A DNA stretch of 64,000 nucleotides from Hyphomonadaceae bacterium. GTDB taxonomy: Bacteria > Pseudomonadota > Alphaproteobacteria > Caulobacterales > Aquidulcibacteraceae. Under the pieces are notes generated by a model. That model had not been told where the DNA came from and made no database searches. It saw only the letters and a program-made list of their open reading frames with translations. Each line of letters opens with the position of its first letter. Positions within the stretch are counted from its first letter, which is position 1. Positions 52,132 through 59,588 of this stretch are shown piece after piece. The translations under genes were made by a program, and so were the position numbers. The stretch is taken from the NCBI GenBank assembly GCA_016791425.1, contig JAEUMQ010000001.1, forward strand, positions 127,138 through 191,137, written 5' to 3'.

Positions 52132-53595
52132 TCATTCGGTCAGCATGCGCTGGACGGAAGCGACGAGGTCGGCCTGCTTCACCACGCTTTGCGCGGGGCG
52201 CCCTTCGCGCCATTCCTTGTTGTCGGAGACGTTCTTGGCCATTTCCGCGCCGAGTTTCATGCCTTTGAGCGTGACGGTCCCGTCGCGGCGCTCATCGCCG
52301 CCGAGGATGACGGCCACCGGCGCGTTGCGCTTGTCGGCGTATTTGAGCTGCGCCTTTGGGCCCGAGCCGCCGAGATAGACTTCCGCGCGCAGGCCGGCCG
52401 CGCGAAGCGCTTTCGCGAATCCGAAACAATCCGCCATGCCCTCCTTGTCGAACGGCAGCACGACGATGGGCCCGTCGGCGGCCTCTGCCTGCTTCTCCAG
52501 CGCAGCGGCGAGCCGTGAAACGCCGATCGAAAAGCCGGTCGCAGGAATCTTCTGGCCGGTGAAGCGCGCGACAAGATCGTCATAGCGCCCGCCCCCGCCG
52601 ATCGATCCGTAGCGGATCTTGTTCTCTGCCTCGTCCGCATCGCCGAGCAGCTCGGCCTCGAACACGGGTCCGGTATAATACTCAAGCCCGCGCACGACGC
52701 TGGGATCGAACGCCGCCTGTTCGGCGTCCACCAGGCTCGAGAGGATGTCCGCGAGGATCGCGAGTTCGCGATAGACCGCCTGCAGCCCCTCGCTTTTCGC
52801 GAACAGTCTTTCGAGCTTGCCGACGCGCTCCTTCGGCGCCGCGAGCCCGATCTCCACGAAATCCATCACCGCTTTGGCGCCGTCCGCGGATAGCTTGGCG
52901 CCTTCGGTGAAATCTCCGGACTCGTCCTTTCGTCCCTCGCGCAGCAGGAGCGACACGCCTTGCGCGCCGAGCCGGTCGAGCTTGTCGATGGCGCGGAGCA
53001 CCCGAAGGCGCTGTTGCGCGCCCTCGCCGGTCGCCGGCGCGCCGATGCTCTCCAGAAGCGCGTCGAGCAGCCGACGATCATTGTATTTGAGCTGGTATTG
53101 CGCGCGCTGAAGGCCGAGCGCGCCATAGGCCTCGCACGCCATCGCGATCATCTCGGCGTCGGCGGCGGGCGACGGCGAGCCGACCGTGTCGGCGTCGCAC
53201 TGCCAGAACTCGCGGAAGCGCCCCGGCCCGGGCTTCTCGTTGCGCCACACGGGGCCGGCGGCCCAGCGGCGATAGGGCTTCGGGAGCTGGTCGAAATTTT
53301 CCGCCACGAAGCGCGCCAGCGGCGCGGTCAGATCATAGCGCAGCGCCATCCATTGGGCGTCGTCGTCTTCGAGCGCGAACACGCCCTCGTTCGGGCGATC
53401 CTGGTCGGGCAGGAATTTGCCGAGCGCGTCGGCGTACTCGAACGCGCCGGTTTCGAGCGGCTCGAAGCCCCACGCCTCGTAAACGGCGGAGATCTTGGCG
53501 ACCAGCGCGCGCTCGGCCTTCAGGCCCGGGCCGCGGCGATCCTGGAATCCGCGCGGACGGCGCGCCTTGGGGCGAAAATCTTTGGGGTCGGGCAT
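52132..53595 (-). CDS. hisS: Histidyl-tRNA synthetase
   Basis: HisS charges tRNA-His. 487 residues from the ATG at 53595; the in-frame ATGs at 53625 and 53634 are less likely because the family start is PKDFRPKARRPRGFQDRRG. Motif 2 is WRNEKPGPGRFREFWQCDADTVG, the HisA-type Arg block is RGLEYYTGPVFEAEL, and motif 3 is GGGGRYDDLVARFTGQKIPATGFSIGVSRL. The anticodon-binding domain closes the protein. It leads the hisS-hisZ-hisG group. Confidence 0.94.
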   Translation of the reverse strand: MPDPKDFRPKARRPRGFQDRRGPGLKAERALVAKISAVYEAWGFEPLETGAFEYADALGKFLPDQDRPNEGVFALEDDDAQWMALRYDLTAPLARFVAENFDQLPKPYRRWAAGPVWRNEKPGPGRFREFWQCDADTVGSPSPAADAEMIAMACEAYGALGLQRAQYQLKYNDRRLLDALLESIGAPATGEGAQQRLRVLRAIDKLDRLGAQGVSLLLREGRKDESGDFTEGAKLSADGAKAVMDFVEIGLAAPKERVGKLERLFAKSEGLQAVYRELAILADILSSLVDAEQAAFDPSVVRGLEYYTGPVFEAELLGDADEAENKIRYGSIGGGGRYDDLVARFTGQKIPATGFSIGVSRLAAALEKQAEAADGPIVVLPFDKEGMADCFGFAKALRAAGLRAEVYLGGSGPKAQLKYADKRNAPVAVILGGDERRDGTVTLKGMKLGAEMAKNVSDNKEWREGRPAQSVVKQADLVASVQRMLTE

Positions 53596-53720
53596 GGGAA
53601 CAATCGCGGTAGAGGAAACGGGCATGGCCCGCAATGCGGGCCGGTTTTCAGGCTCTAGCTGCGATGTCGCGTCATGCCCGGAGGCTTACACGAAACGACG
53701 CGCGCTTGCACGAAGCGAAT

Positions 53721-53742
53721 TTCTCTGACTAACGTCAGAGAA
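53721..53742. promoter_or_regulatory. Candidate operator overlapping the MarR-GNAT start codon
   Basis: A perfect 9-base inverted repeat, TTCTCTGAC (53721-53729) and GTCAGAGAA (53734-53742), with a 4-base spacer TAAC. The last base is the A of the ATG of the MarR-like gene. It fits a MarR autoregulatory site, with a possible -35 TTGCAC at 53707. Binding is inferred. Confidence 0.6.
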
Positions 53743-54614
53743 TGGGCCGGATCGAGGATTTGCGCCGGTTTAACCGAACGGTCAGCACCCGGATCGGCGT
53801 GCTCCATGACCGCTTCCTCGGCCGCGACCGCCCTTTAGGCGAGGCGCGGCTGATCTACGAGATCGGCGAAGCCGGCGCCGAATTGCGTGACCTGCGCGCC
53901 CGGCTGGAGCTCGATTCCGGATACCTCTCCCGGCTGCTGCGCTCGCTGGAGAAGCAGGGGCTGGTCGCGGGTGGAGCTGCCGAAGATGCGCGCGTGCGGC
54001 GCGTGGCGCTGACGCCGGCGGGGCTCGCCGAACTTGCGGAGCTTGATCGGCGTTCGGACGATCTGGCCCAATCCCTGCTCGCCCCGCTGGATGAGAAGCA
54101 GCGCGCGAAACTCGTCGCGGCGATGAACGAGGTGACGCACCTTCTCGCCGCATCGTCATTGACCATCGAGGCGGCGCCCGCCGACAGCGGAGACGCCAAG
54201 GCCTGCCTCGCATCCTACTATGCCGAGCTGCAATCGCGCTTCGACGCCGGCTACGATCCCGCCAAGGGCGCGCCGACGGACGCGGCGCAGTTCGCGCCGC
54301 CGCGCGGAATCTTCCTGCTGGCGCGCACCTTGGGCCGGACGATCGGCTGCGCGGCGTTGCGCACCTGGGCGCCGCGCGTCGGGGAAGTGAAGCGCGTGTG
54401 GGTGTCAAAGGAGGCGCGGGGGCTCGGCGTTGCGCGCCGCCTAATGGACGCGGTCGAGACCCACGCGCGCGGCTTCTGCTTCAAGACCCTGCGGCTCGAC
54501 ACCAACCGCACGCTGACCGAGGCGCAGGCGCTCTATCGTTCGCTCGGCTATCGCGAGATCGCGCGCTACAATGACGAGCGCTACGCCGACCACTGGTTCG
54601 AGAAGCGCCTATGA
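53742..54614 (+). CDS. MarR-type HTH fused to GNAT acetyltransferase
   Basis: 290 residues. Residues 1-140 are a MarR winged helix (RLIYEIGEAGAELRDLRARLELDSGYLSRLLRSLEKQGLVAGGAAEDARVRRVALTPAGLAELAELDRRSDDLAQSLLAPLDEKQRAKLVAAMNEV). Residues 150-290 are a GNAT domain (GAPTDAAQFAPPRGIFLLARTLGRTIGCAALRTW, VKRVWVSKEARGLGVARRLMDAVE, ALYRSLGYREIARYNDERYADHWFEK). This MarR-GNAT fusion is recurrent; it may sense a small molecule and acetylate it. A palindromic candidate site overlaps its start codon. Its stop overlaps the next mini-gene (ATGA). Confidence 0.93.
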   Translation: MGRIEDLRRFNRTVSTRIGVLHDRFLGRDRPLGEARLIYEIGEAGAELRDLRARLELDSGYLSRLLRSLEKQGLVAGGAAEDARVRRVALTPAGLAELAELDRRSDDLAQSLLAPLDEKQRAKLVAAMNEVTHLLAASSLTIEAAPADSGDAKACLASYYAELQSRFDAGYDPAKGAPTDAAQFAPPRGIFLLARTLGRTIGCAALRTWAPRVGEVKRVWVSKEARGLGVARRLMDAVETHARGFCFKTLRLDTNRTLTEAQALYRSLGYREIARYNDERYADHWFEKRL

Positions 54615-54703
54615 ACACGAGCCTCAAGGGCTGCGTGATCGTCGTCGCCGGCTTGGCGCTCATCGCGATCGCCGTGCTCGTCGTCCTGCACTTCGCCGAC
54701 TGA
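54611..54703 (+). CDS. 30-residue single-helix membrane peptide
   Basis: ATG at 54611 overlaps the stop of the MarR-GNAT gene; the product is 30 residues: MNTSLKGCVIVVAGLALIAI, then AVLVVLHFAD. It is one predicted transmembrane helix with a short N-terminal tail. Its translational coupling and clean stop argue for a real small protein, but no family is recognised. Confidence 0.45.
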   Translation: MNTSLKGCVIVVAGLALIAIAVLVVLHFAD

Positions 54704-54770
54704 CGACCCCGGTCACAGCGGGCCGGCGGCCTCTCGCTTAAAGCAGCTGGCGCCACCTTGGGAGGCGACC

Positions 54771-54866
54771 ATGCAATCCCGCATCCACGCATGCATCTTC
54801 ATCGGCGCGACGACGCTCCTCGTGCTCATCGCCCTGCCCTTCTTCATCGGCGCCGCCGCGCACTGA
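54771..54866 (+). CDS. 31-residue single-helix membrane peptide
   Basis: ATG at 54771 follows a GGAGG site at 54761. The 31-residue product (MQSRIHACIFIGATTLLVLI, then ALPFFIGAAAH) is another single transmembrane helix. It lies 68 bases after the first peptide and 38 bases before the convergent redoxin gene. The good ribosome site is the main support. Confidence 0.45.
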   Translation: MQSRIHACIFIGATTLLVLIALPFFIGAAAH

Positions 54867-54903
54867 GCGGAGATCCCCGCGGAGAGGGAATCGGTTCCGA
54901 CGA

Positions 54904-55548
54904 TCAGTTCCGGTACTTCACCGTGCAGCCATAGGGCGTCGTTTCGGCCACCTGCACCGCGCGTCCGGCGCGGAGATCGGCGAGCGCGGCAGTGACGTAG
55001 TTCGTCGCGCCTTGCAGCGAGGACGGCGCGGCCGAAGGACGATCATCGATCGCGCCCTGGTAAACGACGCGCTGCTGCGCATTGATCACGAACATCTGCG
55101 GCGTGTTGCGCGCGCCATAGGCGCGGCCCATGGCGCCGGACGCGTCGATGAGGATGGCGGCGGGCGTCGCGTTGACTTCCTGGGCGTGCGCCGCTGCGGC
55201 CGCCCCGGTGAGATAGCCCTGCTCGCCCTGCGCGGAGGAGATCACCGTGAGCCAGACGGCGCCCTGGCCTGCGGCGGCGGTCTGCAGCGCCTGCATGTTG
55301 CCGGAATTGTAGTGCTTGCGCACGTAAGGGCAGTCCTTGTTCGTCCATTCGATCACCACGGTGCGGCCGGCGAACTCGGAGAGCGAGCGCGTGCGCCCCG
55401 AAGCGTCCTGCACCGAGAACGCGGGCGCCGGCGCGCCGGTCTCGACCGCGGCGTCGGCGCTGCCGGAGATGAGCGCGCCGGCGGTGAGCGCCGCTGCGAA
55501 GCCGATCGCGCCGGCCAGCATGAGGTTGCGACGATTGAAAAGCTTCAT
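54904..55548 (-). CDS. Exported redoxin-family protein (DsbD partner)
   Basis: 214 residues. MKLFNRRNLMLAGAIGFAAALTAGA is a signal anchor; the mature part is a thioredoxin-like fold (APAPAFSVQDASGRTRSLSEFAGRTVVIEWTNKDCPYVRKHYNSG). The usual CxxC is replaced by a single Cys in KDCPYVRKHY, as in AhpC/TSA- or RedB-like exported redoxins. A second Cys lies near the C-terminus (TTPYGCTVKYRN). It overlaps dsbD by four bases, so DsbD probably reduces it in the periplasm. Oxidant scavenging or cytochrome maturation is inferred. Confidence 0.85.
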   Translation of the reverse strand: MKLFNRRNLMLAGAIGFAAALTAGALISGSADAAVETGAPAPAFSVQDASGRTRSLSEFAGRTVVIEWTNKDCPYVRKHYNSGNMQALQTAAAGQGAVWLTVISSAQGEQGYLTGAAAAAHAQEVNATPAAILIDASGAMGRAYGARNTPQMFVINAQQRVVYQGAIDDRPSAAPSSLQGATNYVTAALADLRAGRAVQVAETTPYGCTVKYRN

Positions 55549-57674
55549 TGCCTGTCTCCTTGGGCGAGTTCACCGGTTCCAACTGTCTTGATCAAGAGAT
55601 CTTCGCTGAGGAGCTGCGGCAGGATGCGCGGCTGCTCGGCGTTGGGCGCGTAATAAAGATAGAGCGGCACGCCTGCGCGCGCGTGCGCGGCAAGCTCCGC
55701 CGCGATAGCGGCGTCGCGATTGGTCCAATCGCCCTTGAGATAAGCCACGTTGGCGCGCGTGAACGCTTCGGCCACCCGCGCGCGGGAGAGCGCGACCCCT
55801 TCATTGACCTGGCAGGTGATGCACCACGCGGCGGTGAAATTGACGAAGATCGGGCGCCCCTCCGCCCTGAGCGCTTCGACGCGCGCTGCGCTCCACGGCT
55901 CGGAAGGCAGCGCGGCGACCTCGCTCGAAGCGGCGATGGCCTGCGCCGGCGTGGTGAGCGGCCGCCATGCGACGGCGCCGACGATCGCCAGCAGCGAAAG
56001 AGCGACGCCGGCCCATATCCGCCCCCACTTCACCGCGACGACGGCGAAACCGATCGCGAGCGCGATGGCGAGCAACGCGGCCGCGCCCATGGCCCCCGTC
56101 TGCATCGCCAGCACGAAGACGAGCCAGACGCTCGCGCCGAACATCGGGAAGGCGAGAACCTGCTTGAGGCGGTCCATCCAGGGGCCTGGGCGTGGCACGA
56201 GCTTGCGCAAGCCCGGCGCAAACGCGATCGCCGCCAACGGCGTTGCGAAACCCAAGCCGAGCGCAAGGAAGACCGCGAGCGTCACCGGCGCCGATTGCGT
56301 CACCGCAAAGCCTGTCGCGCCGGCCATGAAGGGCGCCGTGCACGGCGTGGCCGCGACAACCGCGAGCGCGCCAGTGAAGAAGGCGCCTGCATCGCCGCGC
56401 TTGCCGGCGAGGCCCCCGCCGAAATTCTCAAGGCCGGTGATCTCGAACGCGCCCAGCAGATTGAGCCCAATGACGAAGAAAAGCAGCGCCAGCGCCGCCA
56501 CCAGCGCCGGCTCCTGCAATTGGAATCCCCATCCGACCGCAGCGCCGGCGCTCTTGAGCGCGATGAGCGCACCGGCGAGCACGAGGAAGGTCGTGAGGAC
56601 GCCGGCGACGAAGAGCGCGCCGTGGCGACGTGCGTGTCCCGCCTGCGCGCCCTGTGCAATTCCGAGCGCCTTGATCGACAACACCGGCAGCACGCACGGC
56701 ATCACATTGAGGATGAGGCCGCCAAGAAACGCAAAAAGCAGCGCCAACGGCAGCGTCAGATCCGCGCCCTGCCCCGGCTCGCCCGCCGCGCCCAATGCAT
56801 TTTGCGGCGCGCGCGGAGGCGGCGCGCCGGGCAAGGGGTCGCCGGGCGCTGCGGCGATCTCGATCGCACGGCGCTCCCAGGCCCCGTTCGCCCGCTGCTC
56901 GAACGCGAGCACGCCGGAAAGCTCAGCGGTTCCGAGATTCTTGGCGACGCCCGGCTCGAGCGTGAGCGTGATCCCGCGCTCACCGTAGGCCCCGCCTTGC
57001 GCCGCGATATGGGAGATCACGTCGCGCGAATAGGGATAGAAATAGGCCGCCCGCGTTTCGGCCGGTTCGGCGAACACCACGCCGAGCGCAGCAGGCGCCC
57101 CGGCGCTGATCCGCGCTTCGACGCCCTCTCCGACGCGCGGCAGCGCCGTGCGCGCCGCATCGAGCCGCGGCTTCCAGGTTGGATCGTCGCGCGCCGCCGC
57201 CGCGACCGGCAACGTGATCGAGACCGGGCCCTCTTCCAGGATGCAGATGTCCTTGCAGACGAGCCACATCGCCTGCGCCGAGAGCGTGATGCTTCTCCCG
57301 GGACGCAACGATTGCGGCGCGACGATCTCGACCGGGAAGAGGACCTCGCCCGAATAGCCGTAATCCATCACTGTCGCGAGCGCGATGCGCTCGGGCGTGG
57401 GCCATTGGATCTCGCCGGCGGCGAAGCCCGTGGGCAACGTCCAGGTGAGCGTCGTGGGCTCGCCCGCATCGCCGGGATTGCGCCAATAGGTGTGCCAGTT
57501 GGGAATGATCGCCTGCCGCAGCGCGACATGGAAACGGTCGCCCGGCGCGATGGCGGCGCGCTCCGAGACGAGCTCTGCCGCGACGTGCTCGGTGCGGAAG
57601 GGCGCCGCATGCGCCGTCGCCGCGCAGGTCGCGACGAAGGCGAGGATTGCTGCCAAGAGCGCGCTGAGCCGCAT
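55545..57674 (-). CDS. Thiol:disulfide interchange protein DsbD family
   Basis: 709 residues from the ATG at 57674, where MRLSALLAAILAFVATCAATAHA is a signal peptide. The N-terminal periplasmic DsbD-alpha-like part has a Cys pair in AMWLVCKDICILEEG. About eight membrane segments with GxVLNVMPCVLPVLSIKALGI and AATPCTAPFMAGATGFAVTQ, each holding a conserved Cys, form the transfer channel. The C-terminal thioredoxin domain has WCITCQVNEG. It passes electrons from cytoplasmic thioredoxin to periplasmic partners, here probably the coupled redoxin gene. Confidence 0.92.
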   Translation of the reverse strand: MRLSALLAAILAFVATCAATAHAAPFRTEHVAAELVSERAAIAPGDRFHVALRQAIIPNWHTYWRNPGDAGEPTTLTWTLPTGFAAGEIQWPTPERIALATVMDYGYSGEVLFPVEIVAPQSLRPGRSITLSAQAMWLVCKDICILEEGPVSITLPVAAAARDDPTWKPRLDAARTALPRVGEGVEARISAGAPAALGVVFAEPAETRAAYFYPYSRDVISHIAAQGGAYGERGITLTLEPGVAKNLGTAELSGVLAFEQRANGAWERRAIEIAAAPGDPLPGAPPPRAPQNALGAAGEPGQGADLTLPLALLFAFLGGLILNVMPCVLPVLSIKALGIAQGAQAGHARRHGALFVAGVLTTFLVLAGALIALKSAGAAVGWGFQLQEPALVAALALLFFVIGLNLLGAFEITGLENFGGGLAGKRGDAGAFFTGALAVVAATPCTAPFMAGATGFAVTQSAPVTLAVFLALGLGFATPLAAIAFAPGLRKLVPRPGPWMDRLKQVLAFPMFGASVWLVFVLAMQTGAMGAAALLAIALAIGFAVVAVKWGRIWAGVALSLLAIVGAVAWRPLTTPAQAIAASSEVAALPSEPWSAARVEALRAEGRPIFVNFTAAWCITCQVNEGVALSRARVAEAFTRANVAYLKGDWTNRDAAIAAELAAHARAGVPLYLYYAPNAEQPRILPQLLSEDLLIKTVGTGELAQGDRQ

Positions 57675-57803
57675 GCCGTCCCCGTTCCTACGAGGGGTCG
57701 AGATAGGCGGTTGCACGGAAAACCGCCACCCCGCTCCCCCCGCGCTTGCGACGACTCGCTGCGCGAACCATGTTTCCGGCCATCACAATGAGGTCAGAAG
57801 CCC

Positions 57804-58214
57804 ATGCCGGTCCGCGGCCAATCCTGGGCCCTCGACGACATCCCCGAGGGCTATGTCCACGTCTTCGGCGCCTACGAGCTCACCGCCGACGAGATCGCCC
57901 GCTTCAAGGCCGCTTTCGCGCCCGGCGCCGCCGACGAGGCCGCCGCTCCGGAGCACGTCTTCGCGGTCTGGTCGCGGATGGTCTGGGAGGAAACCAAGGA
58001 CTGGCCGATCCTCGCCAAGCTGAGCCAGGACGCGCTTCGGTGGCTGACGCCCGCCAAGGCCGGCGATGTCCTGCAGGTGCGCATGGAATGCATCGCCAAG
58101 GAGCCGGTGAACGATGAGCGCGGCATCCTCATCGCCAAGCATGAGGTGCTGAACCAGCGCGGCGACCTGGTGCTGACGCTGATCACGCGCACGTCGCTGA
58201 AGCGGAAGGTGTAG
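57804..58214 (+). CDS. MaoC-like dehydratase domain protein
   Basis: 136 residues: WALDDIPEGYVHVFGAYELTADEIARFKAAFAPGAADEAAAPEHVFAVWSRMVWEETKDWP is the hot-dog start of the MaoC family, with the EHVFAVWSRM strand-helix in place of the usual catalytic His-x4-Asp loop. The rest (AGDVLQVRMECIAKEPVNDERGILIAKHEVLNQRGDLVLTLITRTSLKRKV) is typical of the family, where hydratase or thioesterase reactions on CoA esters are common. The catalytic Asp/His pair is not obvious, so activity is uncertain. Confidence 0.85.
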   Translation: MPVRGQSWALDDIPEGYVHVFGAYELTADEIARFKAAFAPGAADEAAAPEHVFAVWSRMVWEETKDWPILAKLSQDALRWLTPAKAGDVLQVRMECIAKEPVNDERGILIAKHEVLNQRGDLVLTLITRTSLKRKV

Positions 58215-58226
58215 CCTCCGCAGAAT

Positions 58227-58373
58227 GGGGCGCCCCCTCTCCCCTTGGGGAGAGGGTAGGGTGAGGGGTTGCGACACCGCGACGCCCAGGATTCGCATTC
58301 CAAGGGCTGCAACGATCGAGGTGAGGCCACCCCTCACCCCACCCTCTCCCCTGGAGGGGAGAGGGGGCGTTCG
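58227..58373. repeat. Paired-hairpin intergenic element, copy 3
   Basis: Hairpin CCCTCTCCCCTTGGGGAGAG, then GGGTGAGGGG, a core of about 65 bases, then CCCCTCACCCC and hairpin CCCTCTCCCCTGGAGGGGAG. Ends are inverted copies of each other. It is the most regular of the three copies and fills the gap between the MaoC-like and SapC genes. Confidence 0.8.
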
Positions 58374-58392
58374 TCCTGCGCCGGAAAAAGCA

Positions 58393-58420
58393 AACGGCCC
58401 CGGATCGCTCCGGGGCCGTT
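58393..58420 (-). terminator. Rho-independent terminator of the sapC gene
   Basis: AACGGCCCCGGA and TCCGGGGCCGTT form a 12-base stem with a four-base loop. Read on the minus strand it is followed by TTGCTTTTT. It lies 24 bases beyond the SapC stop. Confidence 0.8.
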
Positions 58421-58443
58421 GTCTTGACTAGACCATCGCTGTT

Positions 58444-59265
58444 TTAGGACGCGAGCGGCGTGGCGGCCTGGATCCGCGCGGCGCGCGACAGGATCTTCGG
58501 CCACAGCCCCAGCGAAAGCAGGTGTGCATGCATCACGGCCGTGACGCCGCGGTCGCGCAGCTCGAGGAACTTGTCCTGCGCGAGCTGGTTCAGCTTCTGC
58601 TCGTTGATGCGGAGATATTCGCCGATGCGCACGGGCTCGGCCGGGGTGCCATCGGCGTTGGCGCGCGGGATCGCGAGCGGCGTGAGCTCGAAGAGCTGGT
58701 GCTCTTCCATCAGCTTCACGAACTCGGCGGTGCGGCGGGCGAGGAGATCGAACTCGCGGCAGAACTGGATGGCGTCCTGGGTGTAGCGCGAGGGCTGGTC
58801 GGCTTCGAAGAACGGCAGCTCCGGCGAGGCCGAGATCATCTTGGCGCCGCGGTCGATGCAGACGACGACGCGCTGCTCGTCCGGGGTCTGCGCCTGCTGC
58901 TGCTGTTGCTGCGCCGAGCCCGCCAGCACCGGCAGGAACGGATAGCGCCGCGCGAAGGCCGGCAGATAGACTTCGGGGTCAAGCGCCCCGTCGGGCCCGA
59001 GGAAGACGTTCATGCCGGGGCGCAAGCCCATGACCGCGAGCGGCGTTTTCGTCTGGGTGTCGAAGATGATCGGGTAGCACACCGCCGCGAGCCCGAACTC
59101 ATCGACCGTCAGCGGGACGAGATGGGTCTCGGCGAGGAAGGAGAACGGATTCTGAACTTGGCTGACGCCGAGGCTCTTGTGCTTCTCAACCGAGAGCGGC
59201 TCCAGCTGCTTGTAGAACAGAATCTTGCCAAGCGTCTGCTGGTCGCCGGGCGTGGCGGTCGTCAT
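58444..59265 (-). CDS. sapC: SapC family protein
   Basis: 273 residues matching the SapC family: LEPLSVEKHKSLGVSQVQNPFSFLAETHLVPLTVDEFGLAAVCYPIIF, GLRPGMNVFLGPDGALDPEVYLPAFARRYPFL, and LFELTPLAIPRANADGTP. SapC was described with the S-layer genes of Campylobacter and is widespread in alphaproteobacteria, often near TonB receptors and tryptophan halogenases; its role is unclear. A Gln-rich insertion (AQQQQQQAQ) sits near residue 125. It is followed by a clear terminator. Confidence 0.93.
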   Translation of the reverse strand: MTTATPGDQQTLGKILFYKQLEPLSVEKHKSLGVSQVQNPFSFLAETHLVPLTVDEFGLAAVCYPIIFDTQTKTPLAVMGLRPGMNVFLGPDGALDPEVYLPAFARRYPFLPVLAGSAQQQQQQAQTPDEQRVVVCIDRGAKMISASPELPFFEADQPSRYTQDAIQFCREFDLLARRTAEFVKLMEEHQLFELTPLAIPRANADGTPAEPVRIGEYLRINEQKLNQLAQDKFLELRDRGVTAVMHAHLLSLGLWPKILSRAARIQAATPLAS

Positions 59266-59588
59266 GACTCTCTCCGCATGAACCTCGATGCTGGGGTTTG
59301 TGAACCACGAATGCGACGTTTGAGCAACACCGTGGCGCGCCCGTCCGACGATTTGCGTGGAAAGTCCCGGGCCGAAGCCCCCTCCGCTCGCCCCCGGGGC
59401 GACGCGAACGCCCGAGAATCAACGCATTGGAGATGAAGTCTGCGGGTTGTCTCCGGGGCCGGGAGCGGCCCTCGGCGCCCGGCGGCGGAGGGGACGATCC
59501 GATGGGGGAACGCGCGTTGATGGGCGGATCGGACCCGGCGGCGGCGAATCGTGAGCCGGCCGGCCGCCTCTTCGTCCGTACACGATGG

